64,000 bases of DNA from an uncultured Clostridia bacterium (GTDB lineage Bacteria > Bacillota > Clostridia > TANB77 > CAG-508), in the NCBI GenBank assembly GCA_944391955.1, contig CALXVG010000003.1, forward strand, positions 47,314 through 111,313, given 5' to 3'. Below are positions 46,157 through 54,532 of the stretch, piece by piece. The position numbers were made by a program, and so were the translations under genes. Under the pieces are notes generated by a model. It made no database searches. It had not been told where the DNA came from and saw nothing but the letters and a program-made list of their open reading frames with translations. Each line of letters opens with the position of its first letter. Within the stretch, counting starts at the first letter, position 1.

Positions 46157-46433
46157 TTTTTATTCCCTCCTTTTTTATTGCTTGCAATAAAGTTTCTTTT
46201 TCAATTTTTTTTATAAATACTATGTCTATTGTATAAGGAATATCTAACATGTCAAAGTCATTTCTTATTGCCATTTCTTCTTCATAATTAATTTGTCCAT
46301 CTATTGCAATATCAATATCTGAAGTGTTTTTATATGTGTTTTTTGCTCTAGAACCAAATATATAAAATTCTCTTTTATATTTATTAACTATTTCTAATAT
46401 TTTAGAATAAATTTCCTTTGATAATCCAAACAT
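46149..46433 (-). CDS. mntA: MntA-like minimal nucleotidyltransferase
   Basis: 94 aa. Nucleotidyltransferase core IFGSRAKNTYKNTSDIDIAI, giving GSxAx and the metal DxD, with a third acidic position in YTIDIVFI. This is the MNT (HI0073) half of a HEPT/MNT pair. GGGAG precedes its ATG and it starts immediately after the dnaB stop, so it is within the replication operon. Complete and not degraded. Confidence 0.85.
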   Translation of the reverse strand: MFGLSKEIYSKILEIVNKYKREFYIFGSRAKNTYKNTSDIDIAIDGQINYEEEMAIRNDFDMLDIPYTIDIVFIKKIEKETLLQAIKKEGIKIG

Positions 46434-46438
46434 ATTAT

Positions 46439-47770
46439 TTACTCCCTATACTTGTCCAAATTTGCAAATTTTGTATAATTTCCCATCCATAGTAAATCTA
46501 TACTGCCTGTTGAACCTGCTCTATGTTTTGCTAAAATAACCTCTGCAATGTTCTTTTTTTCTGAATCTGGATTGTAATAATCATCTCTATATAAAAACAT
46601 AACTATATCAGCATCTTGTTCGATTGCTCCAGATTCACGCAAATCTGATAACATTGGTTTATGATCTTGTCTTTGCTCTGCTGCTCTTGATAGTTGTGAT
46701 AAAGCTATTACTGGTACATCTAACTCTTTTGCTAGAATTTTTAAAGACCTACTTATTTCTGATATTTCCTGTTCTCGACTTGCGTTTCTTTTTCCGCTTC
46801 CTTGTATTAACTGCAAATAATCAATAACAATTAGTCCAATATTTTTTTCTAATTTTAATTTTCTACATTTTGCTCTAATTTCTGTAATTGATATACCTGG
46901 TGTGTCATCTATATATACTGGTGCTTCTGATAAAGGTCCTAATGCCGTAGCTAATTTTACCCAGTCTTCTTCATCCATTTTTCCTGTTCTTATTTTATTG
47001 CTATCTACCATTGCTTCACTACAAATCATTCTGTTTACTAATTGAGATTTTGACATTTCTAAATTGAAAATTACAACTGGTACATTTGCATTTATTGCTG
47101 CATTTGTTGCAATGTTTAATGCAAATGCTGATTTACCCATTGCTGGTCTTGCTGCAACTAGTATTAGGTCTGAATTATGAAGTCCTGCTGTTTTGTTATC
47201 TAAATCTGAAAAACCTGTTGGTATTCCAGTTATAGGTTCTTTTTGATTATATAATTTTTCTATTTCTGCAAAACTTTCAACTAAAACTTCTTTTAATGTT
47301 GAATATCCTTTTTGACTTTTACCTTGCATTATATCGAAAATCTTTTTTTCTGCATGTTCCATAATGTTGTCTGTTTCTTCACTTTGTTCATAACTTAAAG
47401 TTTGTATCTCATCTGTTGCTTTTATTAATTTTCTAAGTAATGCTTTTTCTTCCACTATTTTTATATATTTTCCACTATTTGCTACAAGTGGTACTTTATC
47501 TGGTAATGTTGCAAGATATTCTATACCTCCAACAGCTTCAAATTTCTGTATTGCTGTTAGTTCTGATTTTACTGTAATAATATCAATAGGTTCTCCTTTG
47601 TTATATAAGTTTACAATTGCTTCATAAACATATTTATTATCATCTCTGTAAAAATCTTCTGGTTTTAAAGCTTCTATTGCATCTATTACTGCATCTTGGT
47701 CTGTAAGCATACTACCTAATACGGCTTGTTCTGCTTCAATATCATGTGGTGGTATTTTTCCTATTTCCAT
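46439..47770 (-). CDS. dnaB: Replicative DNA helicase DnaB
   Basis: 443 aa. N-terminal helical domain (PPHDIEAEQAVLGSMLTDQD), Walker A AARPAMGKSAFAL, Walker B LIVIDYLQLIQG, and the arginine-finger region KHRAGSTGSIDLLW. Moves on the lagging strand at the replication fork. Three bp downstream of rplI, as in most Bacillota, and followed without gap by mntA. Confidence 0.96.
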   Translation of the reverse strand: MEIGKIPPHDIEAEQAVLGSMLTDQDAVIDAIEALKPEDFYRDDNKYVYEAIVNLYNKGEPIDIITVKSELTAIQKFEAVGGIEYLATLPDKVPLVANSGKYIKIVEEKALLRKLIKATDEIQTLSYEQSEETDNIMEHAEKKIFDIMQGKSQKGYSTLKEVLVESFAEIEKLYNQKEPITGIPTGFSDLDNKTAGLHNSDLILVAARPAMGKSAFALNIATNAAINANVPVVIFNLEMSKSQLVNRMICSEAMVDSNKIRTGKMDEEDWVKLATALGPLSEAPVYIDDTPGISITEIRAKCRKLKLEKNIGLIVIDYLQLIQGSGKRNASREQEISEISRSLKILAKELDVPVIALSQLSRAAEQRQDHKPMLSDLRESGAIEQDADIVMFLYRDDYYNPDSEKKNIAEVILAKHRAGSTGSIDLLWMGNYTKFANLDKYRE

Positions 47771-47773
47771 TAA

Positions 47774-48220
47774 CTATTCCTCCTGAATGTTTAATGATAT
47801 TTTACAATTTACTCCATCTCCAAATTTTATTTCTGCTGAGAATTTTCCTATGTTTTTTATTGTTTCTTTTAATACTATTTTCTTTTTGTCTATTTCTATA
47901 TTATATTGTTGTTTTAGTGCTTCAGAAATTTCTTTTGAAGTTATCCCACCAAATATTTTACCATTTGCTCCTGCTTTTGCTTTTATTGTTAAAGTCATCT
48001 TGCTTATTTGTTCAGCTGTTTTTTTGTTATTATCTATTTCTGCTTGTTTTTTGTTTTGTTCTGATGTTTTTTTTGCTTGTAATTTTAATAAATTATCTTT
48101 AGTTGCTTCAATTGCTAGTTTTTTAGGGAATAAATAGTTTCTTGCATATCCATCATTTGCATTTATTATTTCGTCTTTTCTTCCTACATTTTTAATATCT
48201 TGTAATAGTATAACTTTCAT
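47774..48220 (-). CDS. rplI: 50S ribosomal protein L9
   Basis: 148 aa. [20 protein letters not shown] and [19 protein letters not shown] are the L9 N-terminal domain with its GYARNYL signature; a long connecting helix and C-terminal domain ([20 protein letters not shown]) follow. Binds 23S rRNA domain V near L1. GGGGAGGAC precedes the ATG. First gene of the rplI-dnaB-mntA-hepT-tilS-ftsH run. Confidence 0.96.
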   Translation of the reverse strand: MKVILLQDIKNVGRKDEIINANDGYARNYLFPKKLAIEATKDNLLKLQAKKTSEQNKKQAEIDNNKKTAEQISKMTLTIKAKAGANGKIFGGITSKEISEALKQQYNIEIDKKKIVLKETIKNIGKFSAEIKFGDGVNCKISLNIQEE

Positions 48221-48254
48221 ATTTAGTCCTCCCCTATTTTTATAAAATTACATT

Positions 48255-49064
48255 TTAAAGGCTTATATATTCCTTAATAATCTCTTTGAATATAACTTTT
48301 ACTCTATTTGCTGTTTCATTAACTTCCTCATGTGATAATTTTTGGTTTAATATTCCTGCAGCCATATTTGTAATACATGATACTGCAACAACATTTAATC
48401 CACAGTGATTTGCAACTACAGCTTCTGGAACTGTAGACATTCCTACTGCATCTGCACCTAGTGTTCTTAGTGCTCTAATTTCTGCTGGTGTTTCATATGT
48501 TGGCCCTTTCATATATGCATAAACTCCTACTTTTGCCCTTCCAGTATGTTTTTGTATTATTTCTTCTAATTGTTCTATTTTATCTTTTTTATAAACTTCA
48601 CTCATATCTGGAAATCTTGGTCCGAATTCGTCATCATTTGGTCCTCTTAATACAGATTCTGCAAAAAAGCTTAAATGATCTTTTATAATCATAAAATCTC
48701 CTGGTTTATATTCTGTATTAACTCCTCCTGCTGCATTTGTTAAAATAAGCTCTTCTATTCCTAATAATTTAAATACTCTTATTGGGAATGTTGCTTCTTT
48801 TAAATCATATCCTTCATAATAATGTGCTCTTCCGTTCATTGCTAAAATTGTTTTTCCTTCTAGTTTTCCTATAATTAATTCACCTGCATGTCCTACTACG
48901 GTAGAGACAGGAAAGTTTGGAATTTCCTTATATGGAATTACTATTTTCTCTGTAATTTCTTCTGCAAGTATTCCTAATCCAGATCCTAATACAATTGCAA
49001 TTTTTGGTTTTATATCACCAATTTTTTCTTCGATATATTTTACAGTTTCTTCATATTTGTTCAT
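48255..49064 (-). CDS. punA: Purine nucleoside phosphorylase
   Basis: About 269 aa from the ATG at 49064; the ATG at 49073 lies inside the ribosome site. Inosine/guanosine phosphorylase of the trimeric class: IVLGSGLGILAEEI with the phosphate loop, VVGHAGELIIGKLEGK, MNGRAHYYEGY, TNAAGGVNTEYKPGDFM and AVGMSTVPEAVVANHCG. Purine salvage together with the adenosine deaminase at 24.8 kb. Single gene after rplI. Confidence 0.94.
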   Translation of the reverse strand: MNKYEETVKYIEEKIGDIKPKIAIVLGSGLGILAEEITEKIVIPYKEIPNFPVSTVVGHAGELIIGKLEGKTILAMNGRAHYYEGYDLKEATFPIRVFKLLGIEELILTNAAGGVNTEYKPGDFMIIKDHLSFFAESVLRGPNDDEFGPRFPDMSEVYKKDKIEQLEEIIQKHTGRAKVGVYAYMKGPTYETPAEIRALRTLGADAVGMSTVPEAVVANHCGLNVVAVSCITNMAAGILNQKLSHEEVNETANRVKVIFKEIIKEYISL

Positions 49065-49151
49065 AAAATTCATCCCTTTCTTTAATACAATATTTTTTTA
49101 AAGTGTTCTCAAATATTTTTCCCTTTAAAGAATATCACAAAATGGCAGTTT

Positions 49152-49973
49152 TTACAATATAAGTTTTAATAAATATGGTATAGCTTGTTCAAAATTTACA
49201 CCATATTCTTCTGAATCTTTGTCTTCATATGTTATTCTTACACATTCTGTTGTAAATTTGGTTGATATTTTTATCGCTTCTTCTATTTTTTTTCCTTTTA
49301 CTAAGCTTCCTGCTAATGTACTTGTAAATATATCTCCTGTTCCATGATAATTTTTCGGATATTTAATTTCAAAATTGTTATAATATGCATTTCCATCATA
49401 TCCTAATGCACCAATCTTATTGTCTTTTTCTATTCCTGTCATAACTACTTGTTTTTTATTTAATTTTTGTAATTCCTTTACTAGTTTTTGTCCTTCTTCC
49501 AGATTTAGTTGTTCTTTATATGGTTTTTCTAAAAGAAATGTTGCTTCAGTCCTATTTAACCTTATTATATCTGTTTTTTTTGCAACTTCTTTTATTTTTG
49601 CAAATATGTTTTTACTAATTCCTTGATACATTTCACCATTATCTGCCATTGCTGGGTCAAATATAATTATATTGCTTTTTGTTTTAAATTCAGATATAAA
49701 TTCTAATACAAAATCTAGGATTTCCTCTGAACCAGTATAGCCTATGTATATTAAATCAAACTGAAATTTTTCTCTTTTCCAGTGTTCTTTTATTTTATAT
49801 AACTCCTCTGTAAGTTTTTTGAATGTAAATTCTTTAAAAGCTGTATGTGTTGATAATATTGAAGTTGGTAAAATTGCTGTTTCTATCCCCATACTTGAAA
49901 TTATTGGTAATGCAACTGTTTGTGAACATTTTCCAACACATGAAACATCTTGTATTGATACTACTTTTTTCAT
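49152..49973 (-). CDS. Pyridoxamine/pyridoxine kinase (PfkB-type)
   Basis: 273 aa. Starts SIQDVSCVGKCSQTVALPII, typical of the PdxK/PdxY group; IYIGYTGSEE, FDPAMADNGEMYQGI, LNRTEATFLL and the catalytic anion-hole region NYHGTGDIFTSTLAGSL with Asp in GTGD. Phosphorylates B6 vitamers, usually annotated pyridoxamine kinase in Clostridia. Normal length, own ribosome site. Confidence 0.88.
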   Translation of the reverse strand: MKKVVSIQDVSCVGKCSQTVALPIISSMGIETAILPTSILSTHTAFKEFTFKKLTEELYKIKEHWKREKFQFDLIYIGYTGSEEILDFVLEFISEFKTKSNIIIFDPAMADNGEMYQGISKNIFAKIKEVAKKTDIIRLNRTEATFLLEKPYKEQLNLEEGQKLVKELQKLNKKQVVMTGIEKDNKIGALGYDGNAYYNNFEIKYPKNYHGTGDIFTSTLAGSLVKGKKIEEAIKISTKFTTECVRITYEDKDSEEYGVNFEQAIPYLLKLIL

Positions 49974-50066
49974 TCTTATTTCTCCTAAATTATTTTTTTG
50001 AGTACATTTACTAATGTATAAATGCCATAAATTAAATTATAGCATTTAACATTATTGAATTCAACT

Positions 50067-50747
50067 TTAATCAATTGTTGTGCTTGTTCTTCCTGTTCCT
50101 ACTACTGCTTCTTGTAATGCCCTCCATGTATTACATCCTACTATTCCATCTGCAGTTAGTCCTACTTTTCTTTGAAAGTTTATTACTGCATTTCTTGTTT
50201 GTGTTCCAAAAATTCCATCTAATCCACCTGTTCTGTATCCTAATGTATTTAAATCATCTTGTGCTATTAATACATATGTGCTAATACTTCCTTGTCTTAT
50301 TATTGGATATCCACCTGTACTACATGCGGGCCTTCCGAATCTGCGGTCAAAGTGTACCCATGTTGGTGTTAAACTCGCTGGTTCAACATATGACCATACT
50401 CCTGATTCTTGTGCAAGATTTCTAAGATTATTTCTTTCACTATTACTTAATGTTTGCCCAACATCAAATGCTACTCCTGCATAATGTTGTGATTGGTTGC
50501 TATGACCACCTTCCCAGGGTCTTTTAAAAGCAAAGCCAACTGGTATAGGTGCTCCATATAAATATCTTGTAGCGTTCCAACTTTGCATTGCTCTTTTAGT
50601 AGTCCATAGAGTTGGACTTCCACTTGAACCCCTAAACTCTCCTACTGTTAATGTTCTATTTGTAACATACGGCATAGCTTCATTTTCGCCTCTATAATAT
50701 GTTTCCATTCTATTTGTGTCATTATTAAACACTAATATTTTAGCCAT
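50067..50747 (-). CDS. M15-type peptidase with peptidoglycan-binding domain
   Basis: 226 aa, GGAGG before ATG 50747 but buried in a leader hairpin. Residues 80-140 have the M15/VanY-type zinc pattern: GGHSNQSQHYAGVAFDVG (H-x6-D type) and WVHFDRRF (H, D). Residues 150-215 are a PG_binding_1 domain (LIAQDDLNTLGYRTGGLDGI, NAVINFQRKVGLTADGIVG). No signal peptide, so export (for example by holin or lysis, or in spores) is unclear. Likely cleaves D-Ala or stem-peptide bonds. A truncated copy with the same leader lies at 52.5 kb. Confidence 0.8.
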   Translation of the reverse strand: MAKILVFNNDTNRMETYYRGENEAMPYVTNRTLTVGEFRGSSGSPTLWTTKRAMQSWNATRYLYGAPIPVGFAFKRPWEGGHSNQSQHYAGVAFDVGQTLSNSERNNLRNLAQESGVWSYVEPASLTPTWVHFDRRFGRPACSTGGYPIIRQGSISTYVLIAQDDLNTLGYRTGGLDGIFGTQTRNAVINFQRKVGLTADGIVGCNTWRALQEAVVGTGRTSTTID

Positions 50748-50816
50748 AAAAATTCCTCCATAAAATATATTCTCTTATATTTTATGAAGGTTTGAACTTT
50801 TTTGATATTTTATTGT
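50488..50816. repeat. 329-bp direct repeat, copy 1
   Basis: Corresponds base for base, without gaps, to 52476-52804 (offset 1988). It covers the first third of the M15 gene plus its leader; the leader parts look identical, the coding parts differ at scattered bases. Confidence 0.85.
50755..50790 (-). promoter_or_regulatory. Leader hairpin that hides the ribosome site
   Basis: 15-bp inverted repeat (50755-50769 with 50776-50790, 6-nt loop; one G-T pair) whose 3' arm contains the GGAGG of the M15 peptidase gene. In mRNA the whole Shine-Dalgarno would be paired. It looks like a translation switch; the trigger is unknown. The same hairpin occurs at 52743-52778. Confidence 0.6.
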
Positions 50817-50870
50817 TTGAATGATTTTGCTAACCTTAGCAAAATCGTCATTAATAATTCTTTTTCTAGT

Positions 50871-51047
50871 CTAATATGCTAAATTTTCACTACTTTCTAT
50901 TAATTTATCAAAATCAGATTTGTATAATTTATCTTGCACAACTCTGTACTTTTCAAATTCTGTTAAAGCCTTTTCTTTAGCTGTCTCGTGTGATATCTTA
51001 CCTGCATCTTTTAATACATCTCTATCATCTGATAATAAATAATGGTA
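50871..51047 (-). pseudogene. RhuM C-terminal fragment
   Basis: About 58 codons ending at TAG 50871, reading LLSDDRDVLKDAGKISHETA and EFEKYRVVQDKLYKSDFDKL, clearly the tail of a RhuM protein (compare the intact gene at 51200: NILKDAGKISHKQAIEKANE). A stop lies immediately upstream and no start or ribosome site is present. A decayed extra copy in the 452-bp gap before the next gene. Confidence 0.75.
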
Positions 51048-51097
51048 CTACTTCCAATAAATATTTATTATTAATTTCGTAAAATAACTTCAACATT

Positions 51098-51124
51098 CAG
51101 TTGTCAAATAATTTTTGACAACTG
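51098..51124. repeat. 11-bp inverted repeat
   Basis: CAGTTGTCAAA/TTTGACAACTG (51098-51108, 51114-51124), with outer AACTT/AAGTT pairing. Downstream of the intact RhuM gene; could be its terminator although no clear T-run follows on the minus strand. Confidence 0.45.
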
Positions 51125-51199
51125 AAGTTTGTTTTAATTTTAGTGCTTTAAAGATATTTTCCAAATAATGCCTTTAATTATTTTCTTTTCAAAATTGTA

Positions 51200-52237
51200 T
51201 TATCTATTCTCTTTTAAATATTTATTTAGCATTTGATCCATACTAGAAATATATTCTTTATCTTGTTTAATTCTAAATTTTTCATATTCTTCATTTGCTT
51301 TTTCAATTGCCTGTTTATGTGATATTTTTCCTGCATCTTTTAAAATATTTTTCTTTCTATATTTTAATAAATCATCTGCAACTTCTATCCATTTGTTCAT
51401 TGTCATAGTTTTCTGCTCTTTTGCTTCTGTTTCTGCTACATCTAAAAACAAATTAGTTAAATCATTTAGTTTTTCTAGTTCATCTTTTTGTAAATAATTC
51501 TTAGCAATACCTACATCATATTTATAAATTAGTCCATCTGGTGAGTTCTTCCATGAAGTTAGTCCCATATGAACTTTCTTTGAATCTACTCTTTCAAAAA
51601 TTAATTCAGCAGCAGTTTTTCCTGTAATTGCATAATGCAACTTGTTTTGTACAATTTTGAAAAAAGTATATGCTTCTTCTGAATCTTTATTATAATCAAT
51701 TGCTGTTGCTATAAATAAATCCATAATCTTTTGGTAAGACATTCTTTCGCTTACTCTAATAGTTTTTATGCGTTCTAATAATTCATCAAAATATCTAGTA
51801 TCAAATTTATTACCATTGATAAATCTGTCATCATTTAATGCAAATCCTTTAATCATATATTCTTTGATAATCTTATTTGCCCATGTTCTAAATTTAATAG
51901 CTGGTTTTGAATTTACTCTAAATCCTATTGATATTATCATATCTAGATTATAATAAGAAATATTTCTTGTAACACTTCTGTTACCTTCTTTTTGAACTTG
52001 TGCAATTTTTGCACAAGTTGAGTTTTCTTCCAATTCTTCATCTTTATAAATATTATTTATATGCCTTGTTATACCTGTTCTATCAATTTTAAATAATTTC
52101 GTTAAAGAATCAATGTTGAGCCAAACATTTTCATTTTGTAAAATGACTTCAACATTAACATTATTTTCTTCATCAGTATAAAATACAATATTATTTTCAT
52201 TTCCAATTAAATTATCATCAATTGTATTATTATTCAA
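51200..52237 (-). CDS. RhuM family protein (chromosomal accessory copy)
   Basis: 345 aa, TTG start behind AGGAGGAA. FYTDEENNVNVEVILQNENV and SLTKLFKIDRTGITRHINNI are the DNA-binding start, then YNLDMIISIGFRVNSKPAIK, RTWANKIIKEYMIKGFALND, and a C-terminal helical tail with KDAGKISHKQAIEKANEEYE. Clearly paralogous to the element copy at 9626-10612 but diverged, so not a recent duplicate. It lies between the two copies of the 329-bp repeat, which suggests an insertion or recombination event placed it here. Function unknown. Confidence 0.85.
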   Translation of the reverse strand: MNNNTIDDNLIGNENNIVFYTDEENNVNVEVILQNENVWLNIDSLTKLFKIDRTGITRHINNIYKDEELEENSTCAKIAQVQKEGNRSVTRNISYYNLDMIISIGFRVNSKPAIKFRTWANKIIKEYMIKGFALNDDRFINGNKFDTRYFDELLERIKTIRVSERMSYQKIMDLFIATAIDYNKDSEEAYTFFKIVQNKLHYAITGKTAAELIFERVDSKKVHMGLTSWKNSPDGLIYKYDVGIAKNYLQKDELEKLNDLTNLFLDVAETEAKEQKTMTMNKWIEVADDLLKYRKKNILKDAGKISHKQAIEKANEEYEKFRIKQDKEYISSMDQMLNKYLKENR

Positions 52238-52475
52238 ATAAAATTCCTCCTTTTATTGAAATTTTTAATAGCTAAAATTATCTCATTTTTTGTTATATAT
52301 TATCAAACTTTTGTTCTTTTGTCAATCAGTTTGCACCCACTTATTGGAAATTTTTTCTATAAAAATAAGTATTAGCATTTATACTAGCTAATACTTATAA
52401 TTTTACCTCTAAAAACACAAATTTTATTTATCTCCTATTATAATTTTTATATGTTCAACTGTATATATTCAGTCA
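52238..52475. other. Gap upstream of the second RhuM gene
   Basis: AT-rich, with no supported reading frame. A region TATAAT-like around 52290 could hold the RhuM promoter; I see no clear pair of boxes. Confidence 0.3.
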
Positions 52476-52735
52476 TGTGATTGATTGCTATGACCACCTT
52501 CCCATGGTCTTTTAAATGCAAAACCTACCGGAATTGGTGCTCCATATAAATATCTTGTAGCATTCCAACTTTGCATTGCTCTTTTAGTAGTTCATAAAGT
52601 TGGGCTTCCACTTGAACCCCTAAACTCTCCTACTGTTAATGTTCTATTTGTAACATACGGCATAGCTTCATTTTCGCCTCTATAATATGTTTCCATTCTA
52701 TTTGTGTCATTATTAAACACTAATATTTTAGCCAT
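52476..52735 (-). pseudogene. Truncated copy of the M15 peptidase gene
   Basis: Begins at ATG 52735 with the same ribosome site and leader hairpin (52743-52778) as 50747, reads 47 codons, then Trp48 (TGG) is TGA at 52594-52592. The similarity continues to about GGHSNQS and ends at 52476, so the catalytic half and the binding domain are gone. A relic of a duplication. Confidence 0.85.
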
Positions 52736-52804
52736 AAAAATTCCTCCATAAAATATATTCTCTTATATTTTATGAAGGTTTGAACTTTTTTGATATTTTA
52801 TTGT
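52476..52804. repeat. 329-bp direct repeat, copy 2
   Basis: Second copy of 50488-50816. The pair brackets the RhuM gene and the RhuM fragment at 50.8-52.5 kb. Confidence 0.85.
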
Positions 52805-52829
52805 ATTTTCAATTTGTTGTTTTATAATA

Positions 52830-53660
52830 TTAAAAAGTTGTACATAAACGAATTGATCGATTCCATGTTACGTCATCGCTAAGCATATAACCATTTGGGA
52901 AGATTGCATACCATGCTTTGTAAGCATCTCTTTGTGAAGAAGACCAGTAATAACGACTTAGTCCAAAATCCTCAAAGTTACTTTTTGTAATTCCTAATTC
53001 TTCTGCAAATGCTGACCATTCAGCTCTTGATGGTACAAACCAGCCATTTTCAACTTCAGTTTGAATAACTCCCCACATGTCATCATATGTGTTATTCTGA
53101 TTTTGTCTACCATAGCCTGATTCATTCCATTTTGTTATCATTTTTTGAGTATTTTCTTTGCCTTTTCCAAAATCTGGTGATGTATATGTTTCATAGTCGC
53201 TCATTGCACCTGTATTGTAAAATGCAGCTTGATACCAACAATATGATTTGTCTGGATTAATATCTGTTAATGCCATTACATAAAATCTGTCTTCTCCTTC
53301 TCCTGCTGGTGTTAATACATCTTTTGTCCCAAATTTTCCTTCATAATCTTTTTGACTTACTTCATATCTTTTAGCTGAATTACTACTTATTGTTGATATA
53401 GTATAATTGCCATTTTCATTTTCCCATTGTCCATCACCCTGTGCTCCTGCTACTAAATCTGCAAATATTACTCCATCAACAGTTCCATCTCCATCTATAT
53501 CTGCATAGTATCCGACTTTTGATTCTGTATCGTTGTTTTCTTCGTTTGAACCATTTTCTGTTTTTTCTTTATTTCCACATCCTGTTAAAAAAAGAACCAT
53601 CACTAGCAATATTGCTAAAACACCTACACCATTTTTTCTTTTTAAATGTTTAGCTTCCAT
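52830..53660 (-). CDS. Lipoprotein with DUF6273/DUF1566-like domain
   Basis: 276 aa. Lipoprotein signal with lipobox LTGC at about residue 28; a linker KEKTENGSNEENND; then a dyad AGYYADIDGDGTVDGVIFAD and a C-terminal domain with WFVPSRAEWSAFAEEL, YYWSSSQRDAYKAWYAIFPN and IRLCTTF at the end. That ending (WSSSQ...A...RPVC/RLC) is typical of DUF6273/DUF1566 domains in surface proteins of gut Clostridia. Function unknown; extracytoplasmic. It has its own promoter at 53703-53731. Confidence 0.8.
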   Translation of the reverse strand: MEAKHLKRKNGVGVLAILLVMVLFLTGCGNKEKTENGSNEENNDTESKVGYYADIDGDGTVDGVIFADLVAGAQGDGQWENENGNYTISTISSNSAKRYEVSQKDYEGKFGTKDVLTPAGEGEDRFYVMALTDINPDKSYCWYQAAFYNTGAMSDYETYTSPDFGKGKENTQKMITKWNESGYGRQNQNNTYDDMWGVIQTEVENGWFVPSRAEWSAFAEELGITKSNFEDFGLSRYYWSSSQRDAYKAWYAIFPNGYMLSDDVTWNRSIRLCTTF

Positions 53661-53692
53661 CTTTTCCTCCTTACCTTAATTAATTATATTTT

Positions 53693-54532
53693 TTACTTTG
53701 AAATTATATCACTTTTTTTATTTTTATGCAACATTTTTCTTAATGTTGTAAAGGCTGAAAGGCTACAGACATAATCCCCGTCCCGCTGTCTGTATATCTC
53801 ATAAAGTCCGTCAAAAATCAAGTTTTTATCTAAAGTTATCTTATGTGAGCACATATCTATTATTTCTTTTGCTTCTCCTCCTGTTGCAATAATTTTCACA
53901 TTAGGTTCTTTTAATGTGCTTAACACTCTATCAAGCATACCGTCAATCATTGCACTATGTGCTGTTATTGTTCCTATCTTTATACAATCAATTGTATTTG
54001 TTCCAATAATTTTATCTGTTGAAATAAAGTCTATTTCTGGTAACTGGGATGTCATTTTTGATAATGCTTTTATAGAAGTATGTGGTCCTGGTGCAATCAT
54101 TCCTCCTAGATATTCATTGTTTTCATTAATTACAGAAAATGTTGTTGCTGTACCAATATCTATTATAATAACCGGACTTCCATATTTAAGAGTTGCTCCA
54201 ACTGCTACTGATATTAAATCAGCTCCTAATTTGTGTGGATTATCATATTTTATATGAATTCCTGTCTTTAAATCTGCATTAACAAATATTGGAGTAATTT
54301 TAATATTTTCTTCAATTATTTCTTTTAATGTCTGATTTATTTCTGGCACAACTGACGAAATTATAACTCCCTCAATTTTTTGATTTTTCATTAATTCATT
54401 TAAAGATTTCATATAATATTGTTTTTCTATATTTTGTTTAATCGTTTGACATCTTTTTTCTTTGATTACACCTGTTTCATTTAGTAAAGCTGCAACAACA
54501 TTACTATTTCCAACATCTATTCCTAATATCAT
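53693..54532 (-). CDS. coaX: Type III pantothenate kinase; C-terminus uncertain at CGG
   Basis: Up to 279 aa. First step of CoA synthesis. ASKHA-fold motifs: LGIDVGNSNVVAAL (phosphate), YDNPHKLGADLI, VIIDIGTATTFSVINEN and LGGMIAPGPHTSIKAL, then ATGGEAKEI and LIFDGLYEIY where the family normally ends. Codon 250 is CGG (53783-53785), followed in this frame by 29 atypical residues that overlap a strong promoter. A +1 shift there would end the protein at 53740 (263 aa), near the usual length. Start overlaps the coaBC stop by one base. Confidence 0.88.
   Translation of the reverse strand: MILGIDVGNSNVVAALLNETGVIKEKRCQTIKQNIEKQYYMKSLNELMKNQKIEGVIISSVVPEINQTLKEIIEENIKITPIFVNADLKTGIHIKYDNPHKLGADLISVAVGATLKYGSPVIIIDIGTATTFSVINENNEYLGGMIAPGPHTSIKALSKMTSQLPEIDFISTDKIIGTNTIDCIKIGTITAHSAMIDGMLDRVLSTLKEPNVKIIATGGEAKEIIDMCSHKITLDKNLIFDGLYEIYRQRDGDYVCSLSAFTTLRKMLHKNKKSDIISK
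53703..53731 (-). promoter_or_regulatory. Promoter of the lipoprotein gene
   Basis: Minus strand TTGCAT (53731-53726), 17-bp spacer, TATAAT (53708-53703). It lies inside the last codons of coaX as read without a shift, which makes those codons doubtful. Confidence 0.75.
53783..53785 (-). other. In-frame CGG, possible frameshift site 4
   Basis: Context AGA CAG CGG GAC GGG. Unlike the other sites the preceding codon is CAG, but the following bases again give GGG after the C. It lies in the loop of an 8-bp inverted repeat TACAGACA/TGTCTGTA (about 53763-53793), GC-rich against its surroundings. Confidence 0.45.

Noticed and set aside
46149..46160. Overlap of mntA and hepT as a frameshift fusion
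   Set aside because: Both are complete two-gene family members; the 8-bp overlap is normal coupling.
48601..48620. TTCGGA sequences in punA and the M15 gene as further frameshift sites
   Set aside because: There the frame is TTC GGA, so CGG is not a codon and the proteins are intact. This shows that the hexamer alone is not the signal.
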